NCBI GenBank assembly: GCA_902806575.1
Contig: CADCXD010000001.1
Span: 4,650,001-4,714,000, forward strand
DNA: 64,000 bases
Reading direction: 5' to 3'
Origin: Jackrogersella multiformis
Taxonomy: Eukaryota > Ascomycota > Sordariomycetes > Xylariales > Hypoxylaceae
Every line of letters begins with the position of its first letter. The stretch's first letter is position 1. The position numbers and the translations under genes were made by a program. The notes under the pieces were generated by a model. The model worked only from the letters and a program-made list of their open reading frames with translations, ran no database searches and was not told the DNA's origin. Below, piece after piece: positions 48,061 to 60,298 of this stretch.

Positions 48061-49371
48061 CGGTACAATTCCGGGTGACGGCGTTGGCAGGGGGTCGGGT
48101 GCGGAGCGATTACCCACGATGATCATCGACCAATCAACTTGCGGCAGTGACATACTGCCTGGCCTTTGTCGGGGATAGAGGACATTTTCCAACCGGATAA
48201 CGGATTTTTATGGGCTAACCTAGTCCTCGCACCACGTAATTGTATGGCCGTCGCGCGTTGCCGTTACCAAAGTGCCATGGTACTATTAATAAAGAGTCTT
48301 GCACGACCTAGCCCAGCTCTGGCTGTTCTTGTTGGCTTAGCTAATCCGATTCTTCTGACTGCGTCTAGATATTGCGCAGGCTATAGTGCCGAGGTCTGGT
48401 CATATAGGAACCAGTGTTAGTAGGTTCCCCGTAGTAGCGCCATTATGCCGTTCTGAGGTCGGGGCATTTCTTTACGGCTTGTTCGTACATGAAGGGGACT
48501 CCTGTTCATGAGCCATGGATGGGACTGTGGGGGATGATATCAGACAGTGAGATATGTCGACGTTAGGTTACAGCGAAGGGTAGGTAGGTCTCATCTCTGT
48601 AGATTCCCGGGGCGCGAGGGGCATGCAGCAATCGCTACACTGTCGTGTCTCACTTACTCACGTACCTATATACGTGGGTAATTACCTAGGTAGGTATGGA
48701 TATCACCTGGTCCCTGCTCCTTTCACTAAGGCTAGGTACATGACGGTACGTCATGAGACGCAAGGACTAAGTAGCTGCAGGTGCCTCATGATATATGTAC
48801 GTAAGGGGTTTCAAGGTAGGTAAGCATGTTTTAATCGATCCGGCCATCAACCCTGCTTCCGGGTGACGGGGAAGTCTCCTCGCAGATCCTCTCAGTCTTA
48901 ATGCAACGACAAACTTCAATCTCCTCACACCGCCGGGTCAATGTTACAAGCAAGCAATGGTTTTCGTCTCGATGTTTCGATCTCCTAAACCAGCAAACGA
49001 GTATTTTATAGACCATCATACTAGGTTAGGTGGGTTTTCTTTATGCTGCCTTGTGAATGGCGCCGAGTCAGCGGTGCCCTTTGTCGGAATGCTACATAAT
49101 AGGTGGGTCTTGTATCATCTTCCTACCTTACCACCTTACCATCTTCAATGGACGGATGCTGGGGGTGGTGAAGCTTGTCTGGGTTTGGTAATAGTCGACG
49201 TGCTTCTACCTACCTAAGCAGTTGTATAACACTACGACCAGCTCTATTTATAATGGGACCGGGGTGATCCTTTAGTCTCCATTAGAGTCTGATACCTGCC
49301 TACCTACCTACTTGCCCTACCTATATACCCAAGCATGGCATATTACGTCTCCATCGTAGACAAGAGTAACC
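48061..49371. other. Intergenic
   Basis: About 1.3 kb between the bZIP gene and the transporter gene, with CCTAGG motifs near 48684 and no coding frame I can support. It presumably contains the promoter of the transporter. Confidence 0.4.
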
Positions 49372-50874
49372 ATGACTCCGCCATCTATTACCGGCACGCG
49401 ATCTATGATGACGCCCTCTAGCTCAGATATTGTAGATGCTCTAGACGACGCATCGCGGGCGCCACCAGATGGTGGGTATGGTTGGGTCTGTGTGGTAGCC
49501 CAGTTCCTCATCAATGGATTCACCTGGGGTGTAGCGGCGGTATAGCATTTTCTTGTTCGCCACCATGTTCTGTTGCGAGTACTGAGCTGACACAGGCATC
49601 CTCAGGGCTATAGTGTTTATCTTGCGTTCTACCTTTCTCATGACTTATTTCTTGAAGCAAGGTCTCTGGATTATGCATTTATTGGTGGCTTCAATTTTGC
49701 GTTTGCTTTGCTTGCGGCGCCCCCGGCGACCTTCCTGATGCGACTATACGGCGTCCGGACCCCGATGTTTCTTGGTGTGGTCTTGCTTCCGGCAGGTTTC
49801 ATATCCGCTTCGTTTGCTACCAAGGTCTGGCAGCTCTATCTGTCCCAAGGAATTTGTGTCGGCCTCGCCATAGGCCTCATATATATGCCTGCGACGACTG
49901 TCATTCCCCAATGGTTCTCGAGGAGACGAAGCCTCGCCAATGGCATATGCTCTGCCGGATCTGGGATCGGGGGTCTCGTCGTCTGCTTTTCCACCCAGGC
50001 CATGCTCAACGACCTCGGCCTTGCATGGTCCCTGAGGATAACCGCGGTGGTGGTGTTTTTCGTCAACCTAGCTGCCACGCTTCTGGTACGGTCACGCAAT
50101 CAGGAGATCCAGCCGGACCAACGCATATTCAACTTCCGTCTCCTGAACTCGTACCATGCGCTGCTTCTGCTCGGTTGGAGCTTCGTTATGATGTTCGGCT
50201 ACATCACCTTAATGTTCTCCCTGTCGGACTATGCTCTAGCTATTGGGCGCTCCGAGCAGGACTCGGCAACGGTCCCCGCCCTGCTAAACCTAGGCGCGGC
50301 CCTTGGAAGACCCGCAATAGGCTTCGCCAGCGACCGCTACGGACGGGTAGAAGTCGCAGGGATACTGACCTTCGCTTGCGGAGTGCTGATATTTGGTTTA
50401 TGGATTCCGACGACACTGTATAGCGTGCTCCTGGTGTTTGCGCTCATCAGCGGAGCGATCCTGGGGGTATTCTGGGCCGTAGGTTCGCTTCAGACAGGTA
50501 ACCTTGCGTATTACTTTGTAACTGACATGTTTCGTAGGTAATCGGACCGCTAGCAACAGACGTTATCGGCCTCAAGGAGCTACCGGCTTTTCTCTCCATC
50601 ACGTGGCTGACTGTGGTCGTGCCAAGTGCAGGTAAGACTCAAATACCACGGCCCCGAGGTCGCGGCAGAAACAAGCTAACCTTCGAACCAAGTCGCCGAA
50701 GTAATAGCACTAGAACTGAGGCGTCCCGAGCTCGGCGCGAGAGGCTACCTCTATCCTCAGATCTTCGCCGGAATCTCCTATCTAGCCGCAAGCTTGTTCT
50801 TGCTGGAGCTCTGGAGATCAAGACGAAAGGATTTGCAGTTGGGTTGCTTGGAGGAAAGCGATGCGAGTAATTAA
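49372..50874 (+). CDS. MFS transporter, monocarboxylate-porter (MCT) type
   Basis: Plasma-membrane or vacuolar secondary transporter. Four exons, 49372-49539, 49606-50478, 50538-50631 and 50693-50874, 438 aa. The N-terminus PPDGGYGWVCVVAQF is the MCT family entry motif ([DE]G[GS][WFY]GW type), followed by TWGV, then the conserved IGLIYMPATTVIPQWFSRRRSLANGICSAGSGIGG and ALGRPAIGFASDRYGRVEV loop. It has about a dozen hydrophobic segments. The donor after GVFWA is GTAGGT at 50479; the nearby GTAACC at 50498 is out of phase. MCT-type carriers in fungal clusters usually move acids or small metabolites. Moving a methylated arsenical or the polyketide product is a guess from its neighbours. Confidence 0.85.
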
Positions 50875-51421
50875 CGGCCGCGATTCGCAACCCGAGGCGG
50901 AAAGAATTTGTTGAATTCTTTTACATTCTCGAGAGTTCTTCACCACAGTGTTCAATACAGTATTAATTTAACATCGCCTACTATGTGGATAACAGGGGGG
51001 CAGGAGTCCCCTGTACCGATGACAGACTGCTCGGATCTGATTGGATGACGACCTATCGCCGATCGATCCAGAACAACCTCTCGCTACCTACTCTCGTCAC
51101 CTCAGCCATGAATAAGTACCTAGGTACCTCATGTATCGGAATGAGAATGCAATGTCGGTGGCGGTGGCAGCACTGTAGGTAATAACTGTAATATAAGCTC
51201 CAAGGCATATCTACCGGTTCTGAGGAAATTCCGTTTAGCATCAAGTGCACTCATAGGCACTCATAGATTCTCATGTCGCGAGAACGAAGCTTAGGGGTTT
51301 CATGCATCGTCGGCGATTATGTTTATGCCTTTTGACCTAATCTTTAGGGTGGTAAACATCTAAGGATACCTAGCTCAAGAGTCGATCGATGTGAGCCATA
51401 TCATGAGCACCATCACTTCCT

Positions 51422-52445
51422 TCACCTCAAAGCGCCCTCCGATACGCGTTGGACTTCCTTTGCCGCACGCTCCTGTCTCTCGCTATACCGGTCACCAAAA
51501 AGCGCCATATGGGGTCTCATGACGAAGGTGTATTTTACGAATTCTTCCATGCAATCCACCAAGCGATCTCGGTTTCCGCTCGGTAGTAGTCGCGCCTTTC
51601 CACTCCCGTCTCCTCCCTCGTCCTCGTATTGCGTATAAGCCATAGGAATGCTAGACTGGTTCGGAATGGTGAACATTCTCATCCACCGTCCAAGCACGCG
51701 CAGGCTGTTGACCGTGTTGAACGATTGACTGCCTCCATTGACCTGGACGATGGACAGTGTGCGCCCTTGGGTAGGCCGCACCGAGCCAGTTGACAACGGG
51801 ATCCAGTCGATCTGGTTCTTGAACACCGCGGTTAGATTCCCATGCTGCTCGGGAGAGCACCATACATGCCCGTCGCTCCACAGGGAGAGCGCTCGCAGCT
51901 CCTGGACCACAGGATGTTCCGGCGGAACGGAGTCTCTGATGGGAAGCTGCGAGGGATTGAAGACGCGCACATCGCATCCGAGGCGATGAAGGATGCGAGC
52001 GGCCTCAAAGGCTGTGAGCTTGGAGTACGACCTTTGCGATCCCAAGCAATCTGCCTGTTAGCCGACCTGCTCAACAAGCGATATGCGTGGTGGCCTACCA
52101 CTGCGACTAAATTTTAACTCACCGCTTCCGCAAGCTTCCGTAGAGCACTAGGATTTTCAATCTCGACTGCCCGCTTGCCAGACTGCTTCTTACCAGTTCC
52201 GTGGCGGTGTCAAGCTCCAGCTCCGAGATCCAGTCTGCAGCCTCCGTTTCTGGATCCAGCAGAAATGGCCGATACTTCGCCCTGATGTCCGAGTCGTCCT
52301 CTTCCGCCGCGATAGCCAGACTTGGTCGTCTTAGAGATGCACCTAGGTCTCTTGTCTTATGGAGACTTGATGATCGTTCGGGAAGGCCATTAGGTCTAAC
52401 ATTTGAGGTGGGTATTGATGCGGTAGGGGAGGCGGCCATTTTCAT
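51422..52445 (-). CDS. arsH: ArsH-like NADPH-dependent FMN reductase
   Basis: ArsH oxidises trivalent methylarsenicals to less toxic pentavalent forms. Exons end at 52123 and resume at 52031-51422, a 91-nt intron. Recognition is firm: ILVLYGSLRKR joined to SYSKLTAFEAARIL (the FMN phosphate-binding SxRxxSYS), LSLWSDGHVWCSPEQHG, KNQIDWIPLSTGSVRPTQGRTL, GGSQSFN, LGRWMRMFTIPNQSSI and DRYSERQE. The likely start is ATG at 52445 (MKMAASPTASIP, about 310 aa); an in-frame ATG at 52508 would add 21 hydrophobic residues. The N-terminal extension of about 100 residues before the flavin fold is longer than in bacterial ArsH but seen in fungal ones. It is convergent with the MCT gene and completes the methylarsenical gene set with the ArsM-like gene about 5 kb away. 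Confidence 0.93.
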
Positions 52446-53240
52446 GTGAGCTAGGTGAAAAGGCCTTAGGTAGCTGTGAATGGTTGTAAAGAGATAAAAT
52501 AACCTCATGAGTCACTGACATGGCTGCAAAGGAGAGAAAGGCACCTGTGCAATTGTGTATAATGTATTATGAATGGTCATTAGTCTTAGTGCAAGGAGAA
52601 TTTATGTGCACTGTGCATCTAGACTCATTATGGCTTAGACGATTGAGGCGCGGTGGATACTGTAGGGGTAAGCCGATCGAATCTACATAAACAAGGCTTC
52701 ATAAGTACCTAAGTACCTATATAGACAGGTGCTTACCTACTCTGCTACCTAACTCTTCCTTTGACTCACTCCTTATATCTAAATATACCTAGGTACCTAG
52801 GTACTTAATAAAATAACATTCAAAAAAGGTGAGAGGCCTTAATATAATGCGTACCCCAGGATGAGAAATACTTAGTGATTTAAAGTTCATTACTAAAACC
52901 GAGTTAATAGGTACATTTGTCGAAAAGGGGTGAGAGCACTGGCCCTCGGGACTTTATACTCATCGATCTAATAATGAATGATCGCAATGCGGTACGTTGT
53001 GCTTAATATTAAAAAGGTTCGATTTATGTACTTATTCGGGCAATGTATTAGTGAGTATTGACGTAGATAATATTAAAAAAGTAGTGTTATACTGTTTGCT
53101 TGCGGATAACAGCATTTGACTGACGTTATTAAGTTACCAGCTTTAATTTAAACGAATAAACGACAGGCTCTTTGCTTTAGGTCTTTATAAGAACCTTTAC
53201 TTAAATATATAAGTCTTTTGTTATATTTAAATTAAAGCTT
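52446..53240. other. Transition into AT-rich island
   Basis: Intergenic DNA upstream of the ArsH-like gene, becoming steadily more AT-rich. A cluster of ACCTAGGTACCTAGGTACTT lies at 52786-52805. No gene is visible. Confidence 0.4.
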
Positions 53241-53370
53241 ATTTAGTGAGCAGCTGTGATAAGGGTAATAAGGTTTGGAACTGTAGTTTAATTTCGAGTA
53301 ATAATTCTTTATAGTTTTAAGGTTTTTATCTTTTATTTCTTTTTATAAAGCGAAGCGTAATGATTTATAT

Positions 53371-53566
53371 GTATATAATTTAAATATTTCCTTAAGTGTT
53401 ATTAACGTCCTTTTAATTTTATTAGTTTAGTTTTAATATATTAATTAAGTTTTTTAATTAATTTTATTTAATAGTTTTATTTTATAAGTTTTAATATATT
53501 TTATATTTATTAATTTATATATATATATTAATTATATTTTATTTCGTAAAGCTTATTCGTATAATA
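53371..53566. repeat. Left direct repeat (putative 5' LTR part)
   Basis: Starts with TATATAATTTAAATATTT and ends at GCTTATTCGTATAATA. It aligns nearly base for base with the right copy 6.3 kb away; most differences are C/T or G/A. The true LTR may extend further left, where similarity is too eroded to follow by eye. Confidence 0.7.
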
Positions 53567-56500
53567 TTAAATTTTTTTTTTTTAATATTTAACTTTAAAT
53601 ATTTTAAAAAATTAAAAAATTATAAGGTTTATTAATATATTATTTATAAAATAATTTAATTATTACTTTTATTTCGTCGTTAAATATATATTTATAAGGT
53701 TTTTAAGTTTAATGTTTTTTAATTAATTAATCTTTTTATTTTATAAAATATTTTACTTTATTTTAATTTTTAATAAAGTTTATAACTTATTTTATTTAAT
53801 AATTTTTAAATTTTATTAAGATTATTTTACGTAAGATTTAATTAAGGTTAAAAAGTTTTAAATTATTAATGCGGTAAGGTTTAATAAATAAAATATAAAA
53901 CGAATTATATATTTTTTAATTTTTAAATAAAGTAAGTTTTATTATTATAAAAAAGATTATTTATTAAATTTTAAAAGGTTTTAAAAACTTTTTATTTAAT
54001 TTTTTAGTAAGGTATTTAATTTTAATATTCTTTATATTAAACATTATAAATTATTTCTTTTAAAAGGTTAATATATTTATTTATTATTTATTTTTTTATT
54101 TTTTTATTCGTTAATGGCTTTATTTTAAGTGTTTTTATGTTTTTTAATATATTTATGTTATTTAATGTATATATAATTTGTTTTTTAAATTATATAAAAT
54201 ATTTATAAAAGGGTTATAAACGATTAAATAATAATTATAATTAGTATAAAAAGGTATAAATTATATTAATAAAAAGGTATAAATTATATTAATAATAAGG
54301 TAATATTATTATAAATAAATTTAATTATTATAAAAAGGTTTTCTTAATTATTTATTTCGTAATTAATAAAAGCTTTAAAGTAAATTTTTAAGATTTAATT
54401 AAAGCGTTTTATTTAACTGTTAGTTTATAAGTGAAACGTAATGTTTATATAAAATTTAATTTTTATTAATTTAAGAAATTTTTTTTAAATATAAAAAATA
54501 AACTTAAAATTTTTATTAAAAATAATATTTAATAATATATTATATAATTTTTAATATTATTTGGTAAAGATTTTAATTAAATTATCAGATTTTTTATTTT
54601 TTATTTTAAAAGAAATAAAATAAGTTATTTTTAAAAATAAATTTATTATTATTTAAATAAAATTATAATCGTTTAATAAAAAAAAGTTTATAATAAAGTT
54701 TATTATTATTATTAATTAAGGTTTATAATATAATTTTATTAATTAAAAATGTTTATATAAAGCGTGGTAAGGGATTTTATTTTATTAATATTTTAAATAG
54801 CTTTATACGTAATCTCGAATAATATTTTTAATATTTAATTATTAAAAGTTTTAAGTAATTAATTTTAAGGTTTTATTTATTTCTATGTGTTTAGCGATAA
54901 GGATATTATATTTAAAAGAAATAACTTTTTTTTAAAGTTTTATAGATATTTAAAACTTATTTTTTCGATATAAAAGATTATCCCGAAAAATAACGTTTTT
55001 AAAAGGATTTATAATTTACGTAATATATTTTAGGTCGTTAGTAGTTATTTTTTTTATTTTTTTATAAAGTTAAAAGCTTAATTAAAAGTAATAAAGCTGT
55101 ATAATTTTCTTAATATAATAAAGATAATTATTAAGGAGGTAAATAAAATTCCTTAAGAATATAAAAAATGTTTATTTTATAAAATCGATTTTATAAATTA
55201 GTTTTTAGTTTTTCTTTTTTTAAATTAATATTACGATAATTTAAAAAAAATATCGGCTTTATTTTTTTATTTTTTTAATTAATAATTAATAATAAATTAA
55301 TATAATAATAATTTTTATACTTATTAAGTTTAACGTTAATTTAAAACTTTTACCGTTATAAAGTAAGTTAAATTTTAATTTAATATTTAATACTTTTTAA
55401 GTATTAATATTATTTTTTAAAAAAGTTTATTATAATTAATAATTTTTTATTATAAATTTTATAATTTATTTTTACCGGCGTAAATTTACGGAAATAATAA
55501 GTTATTAATTTAAGTTTACTTTATTTGTTTTTTTAAAAAAAACGACGTTAATAATATAATTTAATATATTAGTTTTAATATAAGTTTATTTCGAGGGATT
55601 AAAATATGCTATAATAAGAACTTAAATAAATCGGAATTTAAATTTTTTAAAAAATTTATTTATTTTTTTAATCCACTTTTAATCCTTTTTATTTTCTTTA
55701 TTTACGTTAATAATTGGCCTTATTATTTCGGAGAATTTCTTTATAAATCGTTAATAAAAGTTTACGAAGTTAATAAATTATTAAAATTCTTTAAGTAATT
55801 TAAGTATTTCTTAATTATTAATATAATTAATTTTATTTTAAGCTATTAAAATATTATTTATTTCGATAATATATTTTAAAAAGTTTACTTTTTATACTTT
55901 TTAAAAATATTTTTATAAATTAATCGTTAAATAATATTTTATAAATCTTTTTAAGATTTTTTTAATAATTTTATTATATTCTTTTATTATATTTATATAA
56001 ATAAGGAAATTATTTAAGTATATTAAAAAGCTTAAATTAATAAAATTTTAAAAAATATTATTTATTATTAATTAAAAAGTTATAAAAGTATTAATTAATT
56101 TAAATGATATTATTAAGTATTTAAAAAGGTTATACTTATAATAAAATGTTATTTTTTATTCGTTTTTTTCCTTAATTTTAATTAAATAAAATCTTAACTT
56201 AAAATTAATCTTTATAAATTATTTTATAATTTTAAAATAAACTTATAATTTAAATATTAAAGGTATAAAATAGCGGATAAAAATAATAATATTATTTAAG
56301 CTTTAATAATTAATTATTAACTTAAAAAGGTTTTAAGGATCGGATTTATTAATAAATATTATAAATATTATATAAAACGAGGTTAATTTTTAAATTTAGC
56401 TATTATTAATTATTTTATTTAATTATAATTTAAGTATATTAAATTTTTTTTTATTTATAACGTAAAAAAATCCTTAAAAAGGTATTTTTCTTTTTTAAAG

Positions 56501-59500
56501 ATTAATAAAATAATCTTAAGGTTAATAATTTAAAAAACGTTACCTTACTTTTTTAATTATAATATATATAAATTTATAAAATTCCTTAAGAACATTTTTT
56601 AACGTTTTATTTATTTTAATATTTTTTGCTATCGCTATATTAATCGACTTTCCCGGGTTATGTAAGGTTAAATTAATATAATATTTTCGATAATAAAAAG
56701 AATTAAATTTAATTTTTTTAAGGTTTAAAAAGAAGTTTATAAATTTATAAAATTTTATTTATTATTATAATATAATAATATTATATTTATTATTTAAAGC
56801 GTTTAATTTAAAATTAATTTAAGAAAAGTAGTTTTTTTAATAATGAAAAATAAAGGGATTAATATAATAACGTTTTATAAAAAAAATTTAAATTAAGTTA
56901 AAAGTTAATATAAATTAAATATATTATTTTTTAATAATTAATAACTTTTATTTCTTTACTTTAAAAAGAGATATTATTAAAATTAAACTTTTAAAGTTTA
57001 ATAATATTTATATTTAATATTTATTTTTATTATATAATAACGTTATATTAATAATAAATTTATACTTTAAAGTTAGTTTTAAGTAAGGTTTTTTTATAAT
57101 TTTTATTTTATTTTTAATTAATTTCTTAATTATCGCGGCTCGGCATATTTTATTTTAATTTAACTATAAGATTCGATAAAGTATAACGTTAAAGCCTTTT
57201 AAAAATCTAAATTAAAATTTTCGATTTTTATAATTTAAAAATAAGATAATTTTTATAAGGTTACGTTTATTTGTGTTTTTTTTATAATGAAGGAGTAAGT
57301 TAAGTATTATTATTTTAAAATCGTTTTACGAAAGAAACTTTATTTAAGTTTAATAATAAGTTTTTATTATTAATATTTTTTTTTACGAAATAAAAAAAGG
57401 TTTAATAATTATTATATTTATAACGTTAATAAGATTTTTTATCTTTTTTTTATTAGTTTATATTTATTTAATTAATCTTTTTTAAAATATTTTTATTATT
57501 AAATTAAACTTTATTTTTTTAGTTTAATTTTGGTTTACTTTTATTTTTAAGTTTATCGTTGTTTTTTAAAGATTAATTTTAACCCGGATTAAAGCGGTTT
57601 TCTTTTTTACGGTTAATTTAACTTAATTTTAAAGGTTTTTAAGTCGAAATAAGCCTTTTTTTTCTAAAATACCGGGATTAATTAATATATTTTCATATAT
57701 TTAACTTACTTTTTAAATAACGGTAAGAAATTTTTTATTTATATTTAAAAATCTCTTTTATTTAAAATATATTAATTTAATAATTTCGTTAAAAAGAATT
57801 TTAATAATATAATTTTAAAACGTTATTTTAAATTATTAAATTACTTTATTAAGGTTTAATAATTTAATAAAATATTAAGTAACGTTTTTTTAATATTTAA
57901 GCTTATTTATCTTTTTTAAATTATAATATTATTTTAAAGGATTTATAAAACGTTTTTAAAAGGTAATAACGTATATTATTTAAATATTAAAAAATTTTAA
58001 TTACGTAATTTAATTTTTACGTTATTAATGTTATAATTATATTTTTTTAAATAATAATAATTTAATTTAATTAATACGGTAAAAATCTTTAGGAAAATTT
58101 TTTATATACGTTTTTAAATATATTTTAATTTTTATTTATTAAGTTTAAAATTTTAAAAGGTTTTTATTATTATAAATAGCGGGTTTATTAAATTATATTA
58201 AATTAATAATAATTATAACGTGAAAAGGATAAGTTAATTGTTTTAATGTTTTAAATAATCGGTTATTATTGTTTTAAAGTAAAGGATTTTTATCGTTATA
58301 TAAAAGCGTGAAATTACTTTAAGGTAGTTTTTTAAGAAAATCTTTAAGTAATTTAAGGTTTTAAGATTAATTATCGAAATTAAAGTTATTTAGGTTATTA
58401 TTAAGTGTTTTAACAGCTTTTTTAAAGGAAATTCTTCTTTTATTCTTTTTAAATATAAAGGGGTTAACTTTAACGAAATCGAATTATATTTATACCCTTT
58501 TAATTATTCTTTTAACTTAAGTTTATAAAAGAGATTATAAAAAGAAAAGATTTTTTATTTAAGTTTTTAAGTTAAAATATTTAATAAATGGTATTTTAAA
58601 GTATATTAAGTTTTTTTAATTAAAAGAATTTAATTTAATTAACGTTTTTAATATAATACGTTTTTTAATGCTTTTTAAAATAAAATTAATATTAATTAAT
58701 TTATTAAAAATTAATTAAGTATTAAATTTATTAAAAGCGATTTAAATATAAGCTTTTAAATTATTAAATTAACGGCGGATTTTTACGTTAATATGCGTAA
58801 AGTTTATATATTTTTTTATAAAAAAATTATTAATTTAAAAATTTTTAATATAAATTTAATTTATTATCTTTTATTAAAGATTTTTTTACTTTTTAATATT
58901 TTAATAAAAAGTTTAAAAGATTTATTAATAATAATTAACTATTTTTTTAAACTTATTAATAGCTTTTTATTAAATTTAATTATTTTAAGTATATTAAGTA
59001 ATTATATTTTAAATTTATTACGAAAAGTTTAAATTAACTTATTAAATTTATTATTTAAAATATATTATTTATTTATTTATTAATATTATATCGGTTTAAT
59101 TAAATTAAATTATTATATTATAAACTATTTAAATTATATTATATTAATTTTAAATTTAGTTTTTATTAATAATTTAATTATTTATAACGATAATAATAAT
59201 TATCGTATATTTTTTAATAAAATTTAATAAATTATACGAGAAGGTTATTAAAATTAATTTTAATATTATTAATATTAAAAACATTTTATATAATTATTTT
59301 ATAATTTTAAAGGTTATAAAAGATTATAATATTATCGTTATTAAATTAAGGTAATCCGAGAATAAGAAAAAGGTTTTAAGACGGTATATTTTTTATTTTA
59401 AATATTTTAATAAAGAATTATATATTAAAGCGTTATTTAATCTTAATAAGTTTTTATAAGTAACGATTTTTTTTATGCTTACTTTTAATTTCGAAATTTT

Positions 59501-59677
59501 ATAAAAAAAATATTATTAAAGATTTAAAAGATTATTTATTATTTAATAAAAGTAGTTTAAAGTTTTATAAATTAATAAGTAATAAAGTTAAAATATAAAT
59601 ATTTAACTTAAGTATTTATAAAATAATAAGGTATAAAGTTTTCTTTATAATTATAATAACGTACGTAATAATATATA

Positions 59678-59877
59678 TATATATAATTTAAATATTTTTT
59701 TAAGCGTTATTAACGCCTTTTTAATCTTATTAATTCGGTTTTAATATATTAATTAAGTTTTTTAATTAACCTTATTTAATAGCTTTATTTTATAAGTTTT
59801 AATATATCTTATATTTACTAACTTATATGCATATATTGGTCATACTTTGCTTCGTGGAGCTTATTTGTATGATAATA
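59678..59877. repeat. Right direct repeat (putative 3' LTR part)
   Basis: Right partner of the 53371-53566 repeat. It retains more G and C (for example CTTCGTGGAGCTTATTTGTATG where the left copy has ATTTCGTAAAGCTTATTCGTAT), so it is less mutated and best for identifying the element family. Confidence 0.7.
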
Positions 59878-60298
59878 GCTATAAAGCTGGCCGGCAGTTT
59901 GTTATATTTGGTTCGAATAATAGTTATCTTCTTTATATATTAAGCTTTGTTTATTTGAAGCATACTTAAGTACGTATCTTAGCTGTAGCTTGCCATTTTC
60001 TTTATTAAGTTGTCCGGTTACCTACCTAGGTAGGTAGGCAGGCTACACACGGTCAAGTCATACATGCCTTAATGCTTAAAACTTGCCTTGTTAATCTCCC
60101 CTACGTCTGCCAGGCCTGCCTATCTCCTCATCTCAAGGCGTTTAAGCAACTCTATACATAGGTACCTATACAAAAGTACATTTCTGCCTAATTTCCTGTT
60201 GCATATAAATATGCCAGGCTAGGTGATGTTAGCAATTGAAACCTTTTCCTCTTAATATTTGTTTTCATGCAGCACAACATCACAACAAGCCAAGAGCC

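Larger units (their letters stand above)
53241..59880. mobile_element. RIP-degraded LTR retrotransposon remnant
   Basis: About 6.6 kb of extremely AT-rich DNA. CpA and TpG are nearly absent and TpA/TTAA abound; remaining C and G sit mostly in CpG or CpT/ApG contexts, the classic signature of repeat-induced point mutation. Two roughly 200-bp segments are directly repeated at its ends (53371-53566 and 59678-59877), which I read as LTRs. No long open frame survives, and the 79-codon frame at 58793 is AT-driven chance. The element type (Gypsy or Copia) cannot be told because coding sequence is destroyed. Confidence 0.75.

Noticed and set aside
50479..50537. GTAACC donor at 50498 for the transporter
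   Set aside because: It leaves the next exon out of phase; the GTAGGT donor at 50479 joins GVFWA to VIGPL correctly.
58793..59032. 79-codon frame in the AT-rich island
   Set aside because: Composition is Ile/Leu/Lys/Asn/Phe only, as expected by chance in DNA with few stops other than TAA after RIP; no start context or homologous motif.
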